43,792 bases of DNA from a virus. The notes below the pieces were generated by a model. That model saw nothing but the letters and a program-made list of their open reading frames with translations. It was not told the origin of the DNA and made no database searches. Position 1 is the first letter of the stretch. Every line of letters begins with the position of its first letter. The DNA is taken from positions 1-43,792 of the IMG/VR virus record IMGVR_UViG_3300022822_000034. One strand, given 5' to 3'. A program made the translations under genes and the position numbers. This document shows, in pieces, positions 7,425 to 16,759 of this stretch.

Positions 7425-9449
7425 TTAGCCAGTTGGGCTTGCAATCGCACGGACATCTTCCGCCGATTTAAGAACCTCAAGTTCAGCTGTATCAATACTG
7501 CGCTTATGCTCAAGTTGGGCTTCTTTAAGGTCCATGCCATCCGACTGGATTGCAAAGGATCTCTCGGACTTCACCTTCTCAAGTTCCAACTTCAGACGGG
7601 CAATTTCAGCATCACTTTGTGCCTTCATCTCGCCCAGGGCTGTCTGACGTTGTTGGATTTCTAGTTGCTGTTTGGCCATGGCCATCTGTAGTTCCTGTGC
7701 AGGGTCTGGCGCTTGTGGCTGTACCGTTGCTGGATCTTTAAGATAGTCAGACGCATTCACGATCCCAGCTTGTTCCATGATCCTGGACAGCATCTTATAC
7801 TTCTGCTCAGTGCTGTAGATCATCTGGATTGTTGGGTCAGCGGACAGCAACTGGTGTATGGCCAGGAACTTCTGACTCTCACGCTCTTGCTCACCGTAGC
7901 CCAAGTGCATTTCTACAGTGACATCGCGTTTGTCAGCCCATTGACCAGGATTAATCTGGACAAAAGAACCTGCGAGATCCACGATCTTCTGCTGATCTTC
8001 GTTCTCAACGACAAGCTGGTAAACGAGACTGTAGAGCGGCTTTAGGTAGTTGTTTGCAAAGTTGCGAGCAATGATCTTCTGACGTTGCTGGGACATGGTT
8101 GCCAGCTGTTCGACCATAGCAGCAGAGTTTTGCTTACTGATGGCGTCCTTGTTTAACCCTTGAGACAGGCGAGAAACACCAGTGGTCTCCTCTTTGTCCT
8201 CATCCAGCATCTTGATTGTCTGGAAGATAAACGGGTTCAGAGGTGCCTGGGGCATAGGTGAGATAGCATCAGGACGTGTGACGTTGACGATACCACCAAC
8301 ACGGTTGTCAATCAGTTCACGTGGGTTCGTCAGCGACCCTTTAGTCACCACATATCGTGGGTTGTTGGTGACCATGGCGTGATCAAGGATAGACCGTGTC
8401 AGGACTGTACGGGCGTTCTGGGTTGGGATCACCTTGGTGCCAAAGTTGTTACCCCAGAAAGCGTGGGGGACAGGGAGTGGGACGAAAGCGACATATGGCT
8501 TACGGCTGACCTTCTCCTTTTCGAGGACAACATTACCAGCCTTGGTGATCTTATAGAGTTCAGCAATGCCCGTGCCCTCACAGTCCAGGTGGACGTAGCA
8601 CTCATAGACAGTGATCAGGCGTACCTGGTCCTGATAGCTGTTGCTACTGAACCCTTGATCAGCGCCAATTTCTTCAAACCTAGCAAGAACCTCTGGATCC
8701 GTTTCAGCTGAATATTCTTCGCCCTCACCGATGTCATCAAGAAGATCGTCATCGTAGCCCATCTCACGTAGATCAGAGATAGACAGGAGCATACGTTCAG
8801 CGCAGAAACTGACATCATCCAAAGACTTTGCTTGTGGTTCAATCAGGAAGTTCTCTGGGGCAACTGCCTCAATTTTTACCTGAGAAGTATCGCGGGTGAC
8901 CGCTAGAGTTCCAGAGAAAAGACCAGTGGCATCTTGCTCAATCTCATCAATCTCAATGTTTGGCTGGGCAAGCATCAGATCCAGTTCATCTTCAGTCAGT
9001 TGGTTGACTTGCTCGTTGGTCGTTTCGTCTTGTTGGCACCAGTAGACTTTAGTCAAACCAGCACGTGCAATGAGACCATCATGGATGGCGGTCTGCATTA
9101 CTTCAAAGATGTTGTTCTGGCGATGAGCAACGTAGTCAACGTAACTACTGGCAATGTCTGCCATCTGTGTGTCGTCGGCATTCTGTGGTGCAAACCGCAC
9201 GACTTTGTGTCCTGATGAGAAGGTCTCCAGCAACACTGCCTTCATGCTCTCTACAGTGTCATAGACGTCCATTGAGACGTACTTACTGTTACCATCGTGC
9301 GCTGGGCGGGGCAGGGTGGCGTTGTAGTAATCCACGACCTTCTTCCGCTCTCGCGAGATCTGGCTGTCATAGTAGCCAGTGCTGCGACGGATGCAGTCAT
9401 CAAGGACAACTGCAATCTCATCGTCATCCAGCTTTTTGTAATCTTTCAT
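7425..9449 (-). CDS. Portal protein (head-tail connector)
   Basis: 674 residues, the usual size for large podovirus portals. The opening (DDEIAVVLDDCIRRSTGYYDSQISRERKKVVDYYNATLP), the central PFVAFVPLPVPHAFWGNNFG-like stretch and NPRYVVTKGSLTNPRELIDNR are characteristic. So is TTGVSRLSQGLNKDAISKQNSA, followed by a long C-terminal helical region rich in Gln/Lys/Glu (ALGEMKAQSDAEIARLKLELEKVKSE), likely the barrel or crown. It starts 2 nt after the large-terminase stop. The protein forms the dodecameric ring through which DNA is packaged and ejected. Confidence 0.9.
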   Translation of the reverse strand: MKDYKKLDDDEIAVVLDDCIRRSTGYYDSQISRERKKVVDYYNATLPRPAHDGNSKYVSMDVYDTVESMKAVLLETFSSGHKVVRFAPQNADDTQMADIASSYVDYVAHRQNNIFEVMQTAIHDGLIARAGLTKVYWCQQDETTNEQVNQLTEDELDLMLAQPNIEIDEIEQDATGLFSGTLAVTRDTSQVKIEAVAPENFLIEPQAKSLDDVSFCAERMLLSISDLREMGYDDDLLDDIGEGEEYSAETDPEVLARFEEIGADQGFSSNSYQDQVRLITVYECYVHLDCEGTGIAELYKITKAGNVVLEKEKVSRKPYVAFVPLPVPHAFWGNNFGTKVIPTQNARTVLTRSILDHAMVTNNPRYVVTKGSLTNPRELIDNRVGGIVNVTRPDAISPMPQAPLNPFIFQTIKMLDEDKEETTGVSRLSQGLNKDAISKQNSAAMVEQLATMSQQRQKIIARNFANNYLKPLYSLVYQLVVENEDQQKIVDLAGSFVQINPGQWADKRDVTVEMHLGYGEQERESQKFLAIHQLLSADPTIQMIYSTEQKYKMLSRIMEQAGIVNASDYLKDPATVQPQAPDPAQELQMAMAKQQLEIQQRQTALGEMKAQSDAEIARLKLELEKVKSERSFAIQSDGMDLKEAQLEHKRSIDTAELEVLKSAEDVRAIASPTG

Positions 9450-9451
9450 GC

Positions 9452-11032
9452 TCAGACCATTTCTATATAATAGTTGTCGGATGCCTCAATAGGCTCCCAG
9501 ATGCCCTGATGGACGTGGTTAGCTAATGCGAGGCTCATCACACAGTCATCAAAACACCCGCCTTCTGCTTCCATGCCCCCACTCTCAGTGACGATATAGG
9601 TTAACATCTCACGGATCGTGACCTTGTCATTCAGTTCAATATCGTTGTCTCGGACAGCTGCCCGCAGTTCATCGATGATCAGGGGTTTTGTTTTTGATGT
9701 TGTGGTGAAGCCTAGTTTGACAGTCTCTCGATCTGTCAGCTTGTCCATCTGGACCTCTGTGTAGAAGTTCGGATAGGACATATCCTTACCCAGCCTAGTG
9801 CACGTGAGAATGCCGTGGCTGTTGTTCTCTACAATGATGTGGGCCTCGTTGTAGTACATACCAAGATGATAGAGCACTTGAGCATAGTAATCGGGGTGGA
9901 CATGGCCACGCCAGGTAGCCACTTGCCGCTTTTTACTGTCGAGAACCTGGGCAACACTGTAGTCACCACCGCGGACACCCATCGCAACATCAGCACCAAT
10001 TACATACTGTTCGCCATTGACATGAGGAACAAAGATCGACAGTTCACCACGCGGGTTTACCATCCACTCATCAGTTTCTAATGCTAGACGCTGCTTGAGG
10101 TCTTCGGTGTTATCAATGCGCTTCTGGAGTGGCTCCAGGTTAAACACAGGGCGACCCGTGGTTAGGAAAGCCTCTTCAGCATAGCTTGGGTATTCCTGAC
10201 GAAAGAGATCTAGGCCGTTCTGGGCAATCTTGCGACGACGAAACATCAGCTGCCTGTCATCGAGGTCATACTCTTTGATCAGGTCTTCTTCGTCAGGTGT
10301 ACGCTCAAAGTTCTCTGGCACATCTTCTCGGTAGGTCGCATCAGCAAACCACGGGATGAACACAGGGACATACCCATTGGTCCCTTCACAGGCACCCTTC
10401 CAGAGGTCATAAAATACCCCTGTGACGCCATTCGCTGTACTCTCAACAAAGATGGCTGTGCCTGGTGTGTTTGGGACCGCCTGGGTCATACCGTTCCAGT
10501 TCTCTAGGGCGGTACTCTTTGTCCAAAAGGCGATCTCTGAAGCGTGGACGTGGGTTAGGGTCTCACCTCGACCAATGCTCTCACCACCAGCTGTAGCAAC
10601 AACAAAAGAACTATCCAGCTGGTCAAAAGACAACTCTCTGCGGCTGGAGTATTTCGTGTGTGGCTTGAGGATGTCTGGGCAGTTCTCATGGTATCTCTTG
10701 GTCATATCAAAGAGGGCACGGGTACTGTCAGAGTGGTGTGTGATAACCATAGCTTTCGCAGCTGGGCGTTGGCTCACGGAGAAGTAAAGGTAGCCTCCAA
10801 CGTAGGTCGAAAGACCCTGCTGTCGTGCCTTAAGGATGATGACCCGCACCTTGCCCTCAGTAGCAACCTGCTTAGTGACCGCATCATTTAGGATGGTCTG
10901 GGCACTGTTTAGCTTGAGGGGCTGGATGTCACCAGATTTGGTGCGGATCTTCAGTGAGTGCTTGGAGTAGAAGTCAAAGTCATTCAGAAGGCGCAAGCGC
11001 ACCTCTCTCAGTTTATTCTTCGTCTGGTTCAT
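9452..11032 (-). CDS. Terminase large subunit
   Basis: 526 residues. The ATPase part shows a Walker A-like KARQQGLS at 68-75, a Walker B-like LTHVHASE ending in Glu166, and the coupling-type segment IFVESTANG at 194-202. The nuclease part begins near residue 340 with VIGADVAMG (Asp348) and GGDYSV (Asp357). A further acidic cluster lies near the C-terminus (GGCFDDCVMSLAL), as expected for the RNase H-like metal-binding nuclease. It overlaps the small-subunit gene by 20 nt. It powers DNA packaging through the portal and cuts concatemers. Confidence 0.93.
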   Translation of the reverse strand: MNQTKNKLREVRLRLLNDFDFYSKHSLKIRTKSGDIQPLKLNSAQTILNDAVTKQVATEGKVRVIILKARQQGLSTYVGGYLYFSVSQRPAAKAMVITHHSDSTRALFDMTKRYHENCPDILKPHTKYSSRRELSFDQLDSSFVVATAGGESIGRGETLTHVHASEIAFWTKSTALENWNGMTQAVPNTPGTAIFVESTANGVTGVFYDLWKGACEGTNGYVPVFIPWFADATYREDVPENFERTPDEEDLIKEYDLDDRQLMFRRRKIAQNGLDLFRQEYPSYAEEAFLTTGRPVFNLEPLQKRIDNTEDLKQRLALETDEWMVNPRGELSIFVPHVNGEQYVIGADVAMGVRGGDYSVAQVLDSKKRQVATWRGHVHPDYYAQVLYHLGMYYNEAHIIVENNSHGILTCTRLGKDMSYPNFYTEVQMDKLTDRETVKLGFTTTSKTKPLIIDELRAAVRDNDIELNDKVTIREMLTYIVTESGGMEAEGGCFDDCVMSLALANHVHQGIWEPIEASDNYYIEMV

Positions 11033-11519
11033 CTGTTTGCTCTTCCTGAGTGTCGCCCTCCAAGAGCGAACTGAGGAAGGCTTCGGCTTTACCGATGGTG
11101 ACTTCTGATTTTGATGTTGGTTTAGATTTGGTGAAGTCCAGGACCATACGAGCAGCTGTTAGCTTGTCTCGGTTCTGTGCTGGTTCACGCATGATTTCTA
11201 CAGCTGTTTGGAGAGCCTCTTTGGCATAACTGTCATCAATGCCATATTCTTCTGCCATGATTTCAACGATCCTTTTTGAATCTTTCTGTGACTGTTCTCG
11301 GATTGGTTTTAGTGTTTCTGCGGTATGCCCATCGACAGCCCCCATTGGCCTACCACCGTTCTTACGCTTTTTTCTTGACCACTCTTGGCGGAGTGCTCGG
11401 CCCTCTTCCGTCAGCATCATCTTTGCGAAGTAGCTGTTTTTGCCGCTTTGGTGCCCCTTTTTGGGGTGCGTTAGGGGTTTTTTGGGGGCTTTCTGACGTG
11501 GAGTTTTGGGTGCTCCCAT
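11013..11519 (-). CDS. Probable terminase small subunit
   Basis: 168 residues. The first 65 are very basic (KTPRQKAPKKPLTHPKKGHQ, RQEWSRKKRKNGGRP), compatible with DNA binding. Helices follow (KDSKRIVEIMAEEYGIDDSYAKEALQTAVEIM), and the tail is acidic (EGDTQEEQTDEPDEE). Its position immediately upstream of, and overlapping, the large subunit gene is the main evidence for the assignment. It begins behind GGAGAGGCCA inside the end of the preceding gene, sharing 158 nt with it in another frame. Confidence 0.72.
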   Translation of the reverse strand: MGAPKTPRQKAPKKPLTHPKKGHQSGKNSYFAKMMLTEEGRALRQEWSRKKRKNGGRPMGAVDGHTAETLKPIREQSQKDSKRIVEIMAEEYGIDDSYAKEALQTAVEIMREPAQNRDKLTAARMVLDFTKSKPTSKSEVTIGKAEAFLSSLLEGDTQEEQTDEPDEE

Positions 11520-11715
11520 TGGCCTCTCCTCCGAGGATATCTTGAATGATTTGATAGGTCTTTACGCACGTCCGACACAGCATTTGAGGCGCGGGGAGAG
11601 ATCGTGAGATCTCCCCCAGGACGACATCTTTTTGCTGTGGGGATAGTAACGTAGACCCTTTGGTGGCCTCGATCCATGTGAGGATATCGACCATGTCAAA
11701 GACAGTCTTGTTCAT
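11362..11715 (-). CDS. Hypothetical protein overlapping the small terminase gene
   Basis: 117 residues. Residues 1-65 are free of overlap and include CRTC. Residues 66-117 (TQNSTSESPQKTPNAPQKG...) share DNA with the basic N-terminus of the small terminase gene and look low-complexity. It starts behind AAGGAAAAC, 8 nt after the stop of the 1667-residue gene. The front half is therefore very likely translated, since the small terminase start lies inside it. Possible explanations are a packaging accessory protein or a translational coupling leader. No family was recognised. Confidence 0.62.
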   Translation of the reverse strand: MNKTVFDMVDILTWIEATKGSTLLSPQQKDVVLGEISRSLPAPQMLCRTCVKTYQIIQDILGGEANGSTQNSTSESPQKTPNAPQKGAPKRQKQLLRKDDADGRGPSTPPRVVKKKA

Positions 11716-11723
11716 AGTTTTCC

Positions 11724-14700
11724 TTATGCAGACAGCATGCCAAGTTGAGGTGATAGCATCCCTGGTGGCATCTGCTGCTTTTCTTCTTCTTCTTCCATGC
11801 CAGCCTTGGCCATGATTGCCATGACAACTGCAACAGCCATCGCAAGTGGGTGGCTGTAGAACTGGATCTTCTTGTTCCCAGCGGTTCGGAACAACTCGCG
11901 CATCACCTTTGCAGTCTGTGGTGCTACACGCTTCATACCTTTTGGGTCATGTGCATATAGAACAAGCGCATCAACTGTGAGTTCACCAATCGACCGTTCG
12001 TAGTTTTGAAAGTCTTTCAGTTCCTTACGAACTTTGGCCTTTTGAGCCTCAAAACTTTGACCATCAGCCTCAAGGTCGCGCTTGGCTTTTTTGAGCATCA
12101 TTACCATTGACTGGGCACCACGGATTGGACCTTGGACATCCCCAGTGGAGAACTGAGCACGATCTTGAATGTGCTTGAGTTCAGATAGGACTTCGCGCCG
12201 TAGGTGGTTGGATTTACCCTTGCCGAATATGAAGTCCATATAGGTTTCAAGACTACCAATACCTGCTTTGTCAGGCTGCCCTGTTAGGCCATTGACTGTA
12301 TCTGCCTCACCAAGGAAGTTCCCCGTCTTGAGGCTCCCCATACCTACGGCATGTAGCGTCTCATGGAGTGCTGTAATCAGTTCTTGGATGTCGCCAGTAC
12401 TCACGACGTGTACAGTCTTGGAACGGGGGGTATAGGCACCCATAGCACCTTGGGCAGCACTAGGCACCGCCTGGAGCATCTCAGGGTTGGAGTTGTAGAA
12501 CTTCAGAACAACACCGTAGGCCGCAGCGAGTTTTTCAACACCCGCCATGTCCTTGATGCCATTCTCAAACTCTGATCCCTTTAAGCCAATCTCAATAGAG
12601 GCATTAACCAGGGGCGTCTCTTGTTTTACTTCAGAAACTTCTGGATCACGGCTTCGGACGAGATTGTTTGACGGATTGGCTCCTCCTTGGGTGAGGATGC
12701 CTCCTGGGATTGACTGCCTTGCTTGTCCGCCAGCGGTGGTAGCGGGGCGTCCATTGGAAGGGTTTTGATCTTCCCGTAATTCGCCATCAGTTGCTCGAAC
12801 TTGCTTGCCATGTTCTTTTGCCTTTTCTGCTAGAGCATCAAGGTTGACGCCATCACGTGTGTACCAAGGTGCGTTTCCACTATCGGTTACCCTAAATTTA
12901 GCGGGAACCACGTTGCTCTTTGCTTTCTTAATATCTTCAAGAAAGGTTTGGAACTGTGGGACACTAAATTTGAAATCACCGTATCCTGGGACTGTATATG
13001 TAAATGCTGACTGGTTATTTTCAATACCATATCTCGCACCATAAGCATATGCACCATATTCACCCTCTTTAGCTGTTACACCATCAAGCGGGTTTGGGTC
13101 ACCTTTTGCACGGGCTAGAATTGCATCAATAGTTGCGTGTGACGCCTCTTGTTCAGATGAGGCTACCCATGTTTCCCAGTGGTATCGACCTACAGATGCT
13201 GCCTCTGGTCGGCCTAAATCTTGGTAAATTTTAGGTAGTCTGGACGCAAGTGATTGCTCCATAGCTTCATAAATTAAAAGACCACGTGCCCCATAGGTTA
13301 AGCTAGAAAGTGCTGAACCTGTGACGGGCTTATTCTTAGATTTATAGCCATCATAGAGGTTGATACCATCAAATCGCCCATCGTTCCACATCTGACGCAT
13401 CTGGACACGATCAAGAACCATCACATCATCAAAACCAGCAACCAACAGTGTGAATGATACAACCTTATTATCAATCCCCACACCTTCACCCATCCGCATG
13501 AACTGTCGGCGTATTCCTTTACCAGTAGTATTTGGATCGGACATCATGTCATGGATGACCTGTAGACGTGATCTCCCATCCCCTAAACCAGCATCCTGAG
13601 ACATTTTCTTTAGAAACAAGGTTCCATAAGCGTTCAGATTGTGTGCTGCGCCAGCACCTGGTTGACCACTGCCCTTTGGTGCTGCTGTAGATGCCCATTG
13701 TTTATATGTAACAGCGGGTCCATCTGGCCGCTGCTCAACCTTAAACGCAGTATCGGATTTCTGTGGTTTGGGTGTTTTAGCCTTAATTTTTGCGCTTGAT
13801 GTCTCCCATGCTTGCAGAGCACGATCAAACAAAACCTGGCTAAATTCTTTTGCAGTGCCAAGATCTGGGTAAACAATCCTTGTATTTTCGGGATTAAAAT
13901 CACCCCCTGCGGCTGCCTTCATCCAAGGATCAATGCCATCAAAGGCATCAATAAAGAGGCCTTCTTGAGTATAGGGGCTGACACCTCTCGACAAGAAAGA
14001 CCACAAGAACAGGCGACCAGTGTCCTCGATACTAATCTCACCATTGACATATGCACGGCGAAATTCAGCTGCGTTTTCAAAACCATGATCAGCGTCTTTA
14101 ATCTGGCCGTCAGTTAGTTTGGAAAGTAGTTTCTGAGCACCACCATTGTTGATGTCATCAATAAACCCATTCGGCTGTACTGGTACATCATTAGTGGCTA
14201 AAGCATCACCCATCATTGAGGCCCAGGCATCTGCGGAAGACGCTGGATCAGGGTGACGACTAAGAACTTCATCAATACCATCAATTTGACGGGATGCGTT
14301 TTTATTGTTCGTGCCAGACAGGACAAGAGCCTTACCACCACGGGATGACGGGGCGTCTACTCGTAGGTGTGGTAGAAGTCCGTGGTTGGTGCCTTTAGCT
14401 TTAATTTGGCCATGCACAACAGGGGTGGGTGACCCAAGAGCACCCTCAGAAGTGAACTCTGGACCAGGTGCCGAGTTACGTGGGGCTGCGTCTTGCTGAC
14501 CCATAACGCGCATGACATATGGTTCGACATATTGAGCCACAGCGTCAGGCTCTACACTCTGAAGTTTACCCATGATCTCATTGACCTTGGTACCAGGGTT
14601 GGAACCTAAGTTCATCCCCAGCTGGTCGAGAGCACCTAAGACCTTTGCCTTGTCCACCTTGGACATCGTTGGGTCAGTCTTAGCACCATCCTTGAGATCC

Positions 14701-16727
14701 TGGAGCATTGCCTTGTTGTCATCAATACCACGTTGGTAGTTCTCTGAGTTTGCCTGGGTAGGTGCAATAGGTGCAGCCTGTGCATTTCCTGTGTCTGGCT
14801 CACGAACACGCATTGCTTTAAATGCAGGTTGGCTTTCGACCATCTGGTTGATTGCACGGATCAAGGGGTTGATGTCTGGGGTGCGACCACCGACTGCTAC
14901 ACTGCCTTGGTAACCTTCAATCGCGTTCTGAATAAGGGGGTCTTGATTGGTGGCTTGGATTACACGCATGATACGCGCAACACCACTTCGGTCTAGACCT
15001 GTAGCAGCTTCTACGGTGCCCTGTGGGCTAGTGGGTATTGGTGGAGCACCCTTTCTGGCCAGATCTAGGTTTGTACGCTTCAGTGCATCTGTACGGGCTT
15101 GCTGTACGGCCGCATTTGCTTCTTCAAGACGCGCTGCTTCAGTAGCATCATCAATACGACCTTGGCGGATCGAAGGTAAGCCACTTTGGGTATCAATGCC
15201 TGGGTTGTTTGCGTTTTGCTTTACGAAGCGATTGAGGCGGCTGCGGCGACCTGTGATTGCGTCGAGGCCTCGGCCAGCGCCAACAATACCAGCTTGGATT
15301 GGGATCGAGGTGAGACCAGTTGAGTATGCAGCTGTAGCAGTTGCAAGTGGACCAAGGGTTGTACGCGCAACTTGAGCGGCACTGTTGTATGTATTTTGTG
15401 CCCCATCAAGTGGGTTGGCTATATCTGTGTATTGGGACAATCCACCTTTGTACCCATCGTTGTGGATCTTGGTAAGGACTTGGCTTTCCCGCACCAGGTT
15501 TATGAGGTTTTGGCCTTCAACAGTCCCCCCGACGATACCTTCCAGTGCATCAAAATTATCTTTTGTCACTACTGACTTGGTTTTGTTTCTGGCCATTTTT
15601 AGACCGACCTGGGCCTGCACTTTACCAAATACAACATCAAATGCGTCAGTATCTTTTGGGTTCAGTAGGTCTTTCAAAACCTTAGCTTCAGAAGCTATCT
15701 CACCGACTATGTTAGTGTGGGTAGCATCTATTAAAGCACGTACACCATTTTGTGACGCTGTATTAACATCTTTAAGATTAAATGGGGTGCCATTCAGATC
15801 CCCACGCTCGGCAGTACGCTGGATGCGCTGGGCAAAGGTAGCCTCTGCACGGGCCTCTGGAGTATCTTCGCGTGGAGATGGGGATGCACGGTTTATGGCA
15901 CCCCTAGCGGCACCAACTGTACCCATAGAAGCGCCACCAATGATACCTTCGCCAACTGCTTGGCGTGGGTCTACAGAAAGGCCAGATTCGGTATTTACTG
16001 TGGAGCCTGTTTGCTCTGTGACGCTCTGCAGGGCTTCTGTACCACCCTCACGAAGCGCACTGGTAAAGCCAGAGCCACCACGGACACCAATGGCGTTAAG
16101 GGCACCCATGCCAGCGGCAGTACCACTAGCAATCACGAAGTCTTCGAGGTTGGGTTTGTCACGCCCGTCATTACGTGCACGTGCATTTGCAACAGGCCCA
16201 AGAACTTGGATGGACTCAAAAAGTGCAGGGCCAGCAAAGGCACCAACGGCTGCACCACCAACTGTACCTGCACCTGGGATAACGCTACCTGCTACAGCGC
16301 CAATGGCTGCACCACCAGCGCGGGTGACAAGAGATCCACCCAGTTGACCAGCTTGTTCCACTACTGCTTTTGGAAGATACCGAAAGCCAAACCCTTTGTC
16401 TCCACCAGCTGGGTCATTGATGAAACGCTCGGACGCAGACGCATATCCTTCTGGTGCATCTGTTAGGCCACGAAGGTTTGCACCAGCGTCAGTTGCACCT
16501 ACCGCCTCAAGTGTCTCACCAATGTTTTCGAGTGGGGTATCAATGCCAGATTTGAATGCAGCACCAAAGCCCTCCATTGGGCCATCAGTGTCTGGGTTAA
16601 TACCGCCTGGTTGCTTTCTAAGGCTGCGGTATGAATTGGCTACGGTTTCAAACTCTGGCGTACCTTGCTTGTCTTTGTTGGTGACAAGCCAATTGGAATA
16701 CGCACCCAAACGATCAGTTTCGGCCAT
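11724..16727 (-). CDS. Giant internal virion (ejection) protein with HExxH motif
   Basis: 1667 residues, the largest gene. There is a Gly/Ala-rich hydrophobic region at about 125-170 (AGGAAIGAVAGSVIPGAGTVGGAAVG type) and a second near the C-terminus (PLAMAVAVVMAIMAKAG). Long Ala/Gln/Asn-rich helical stretches lie between. Residues 1455-1459 are HETLH in the context ITALHETLHAVGMG, a zinc-metallopeptidase-like HExxHxxG. Position between the other internal virion proteins and the terminases, together with the size, fits a podovirus ejection protein (the T7 gp16 role) that is pushed into the cell to span the envelope. Whether the motif is catalytic is inference. It starts behind AAGGATAAGGT. Confidence 0.75.
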   Translation of the reverse strand: MAETDRLGAYSNWLVTNKDKQGTPEFETVANSYRSLRKQPGGINPDTDGPMEGFGAAFKSGIDTPLENIGETLEAVGATDAGANLRGLTDAPEGYASASERFINDPAGGDKGFGFRYLPKAVVEQAGQLGGSLVTRAGGAAIGAVAGSVIPGAGTVGGAAVGAFAGPALFESIQVLGPVANARARNDGRDKPNLEDFVIASGTAAGMGALNAIGVRGGSGFTSALREGGTEALQSVTEQTGSTVNTESGLSVDPRQAVGEGIIGGASMGTVGAARGAINRASPSPREDTPEARAEATFAQRIQRTAERGDLNGTPFNLKDVNTASQNGVRALIDATHTNIVGEIASEAKVLKDLLNPKDTDAFDVVFGKVQAQVGLKMARNKTKSVVTKDNFDALEGIVGGTVEGQNLINLVRESQVLTKIHNDGYKGGLSQYTDIANPLDGAQNTYNSAAQVARTTLGPLATATAAYSTGLTSIPIQAGIVGAGRGLDAITGRRSRLNRFVKQNANNPGIDTQSGLPSIRQGRIDDATEAARLEEANAAVQQARTDALKRTNLDLARKGAPPIPTSPQGTVEAATGLDRSGVARIMRVIQATNQDPLIQNAIEGYQGSVAVGGRTPDINPLIRAINQMVESQPAFKAMRVREPDTGNAQAAPIAPTQANSENYQRGIDDNKAMLQDLKDGAKTDPTMSKVDKAKVLGALDQLGMNLGSNPGTKVNEIMGKLQSVEPDAVAQYVEPYVMRVMGQQDAAPRNSAPGPEFTSEGALGSPTPVVHGQIKAKGTNHGLLPHLRVDAPSSRGGKALVLSGTNNKNASRQIDGIDEVLSRHPDPASSADAWASMMGDALATNDVPVQPNGFIDDINNGGAQKLLSKLTDGQIKDADHGFENAAEFRRAYVNGEISIEDTGRLFLWSFLSRGVSPYTQEGLFIDAFDGIDPWMKAAAGGDFNPENTRIVYPDLGTAKEFSQVLFDRALQAWETSSAKIKAKTPKPQKSDTAFKVEQRPDGPAVTYKQWASTAAPKGSGQPGAGAAHNLNAYGTLFLKKMSQDAGLGDGRSRLQVIHDMMSDPNTTGKGIRRQFMRMGEGVGIDNKVVSFTLLVAGFDDVMVLDRVQMRQMWNDGRFDGINLYDGYKSKNKPVTGSALSSLTYGARGLLIYEAMEQSLASRLPKIYQDLGRPEAASVGRYHWETWVASSEQEASHATIDAILARAKGDPNPLDGVTAKEGEYGAYAYGARYGIENNQSAFTYTVPGYGDFKFSVPQFQTFLEDIKKAKSNVVPAKFRVTDSGNAPWYTRDGVNLDALAEKAKEHGKQVRATDGELREDQNPSNGRPATTAGGQARQSIPGGILTQGGANPSNNLVRSRDPEVSEVKQETPLVNASIEIGLKGSEFENGIKDMAGVEKLAAAYGVVLKFYNSNPEMLQAVPSAAQGAMGAYTPRSKTVHVVSTGDIQELITALHETLHAVGMGSLKTGNFLGEADTVNGLTGQPDKAGIGSLETYMDFIFGKGKSNHLRREVLSELKHIQDRAQFSTGDVQGPIRGAQSMVMMLKKAKRDLEADGQSFEAQKAKVRKELKDFQNYERSIGELTVDALVLYAHDPKGMKRVAPQTAKVMRELFRTAGNKKIQFYSHPLAMAVAVVMAIMAKAGMEEEEEKQQMPPGMLSPQLGMLSA

Positions 16728-16759
16728 ACCTTATCCTTAGATTTTATTGTGATTTTTAG

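Noticed and set aside
15385-16347. Long plus-strand ORF of 320 codons opposite the giant virion gene
   Set aside because: It is an antisense shadow of an Ala/Gly/Thr-rich coding region. No start signal, composition dominated by Arg/Pro/Ser, and no coupled neighbours.
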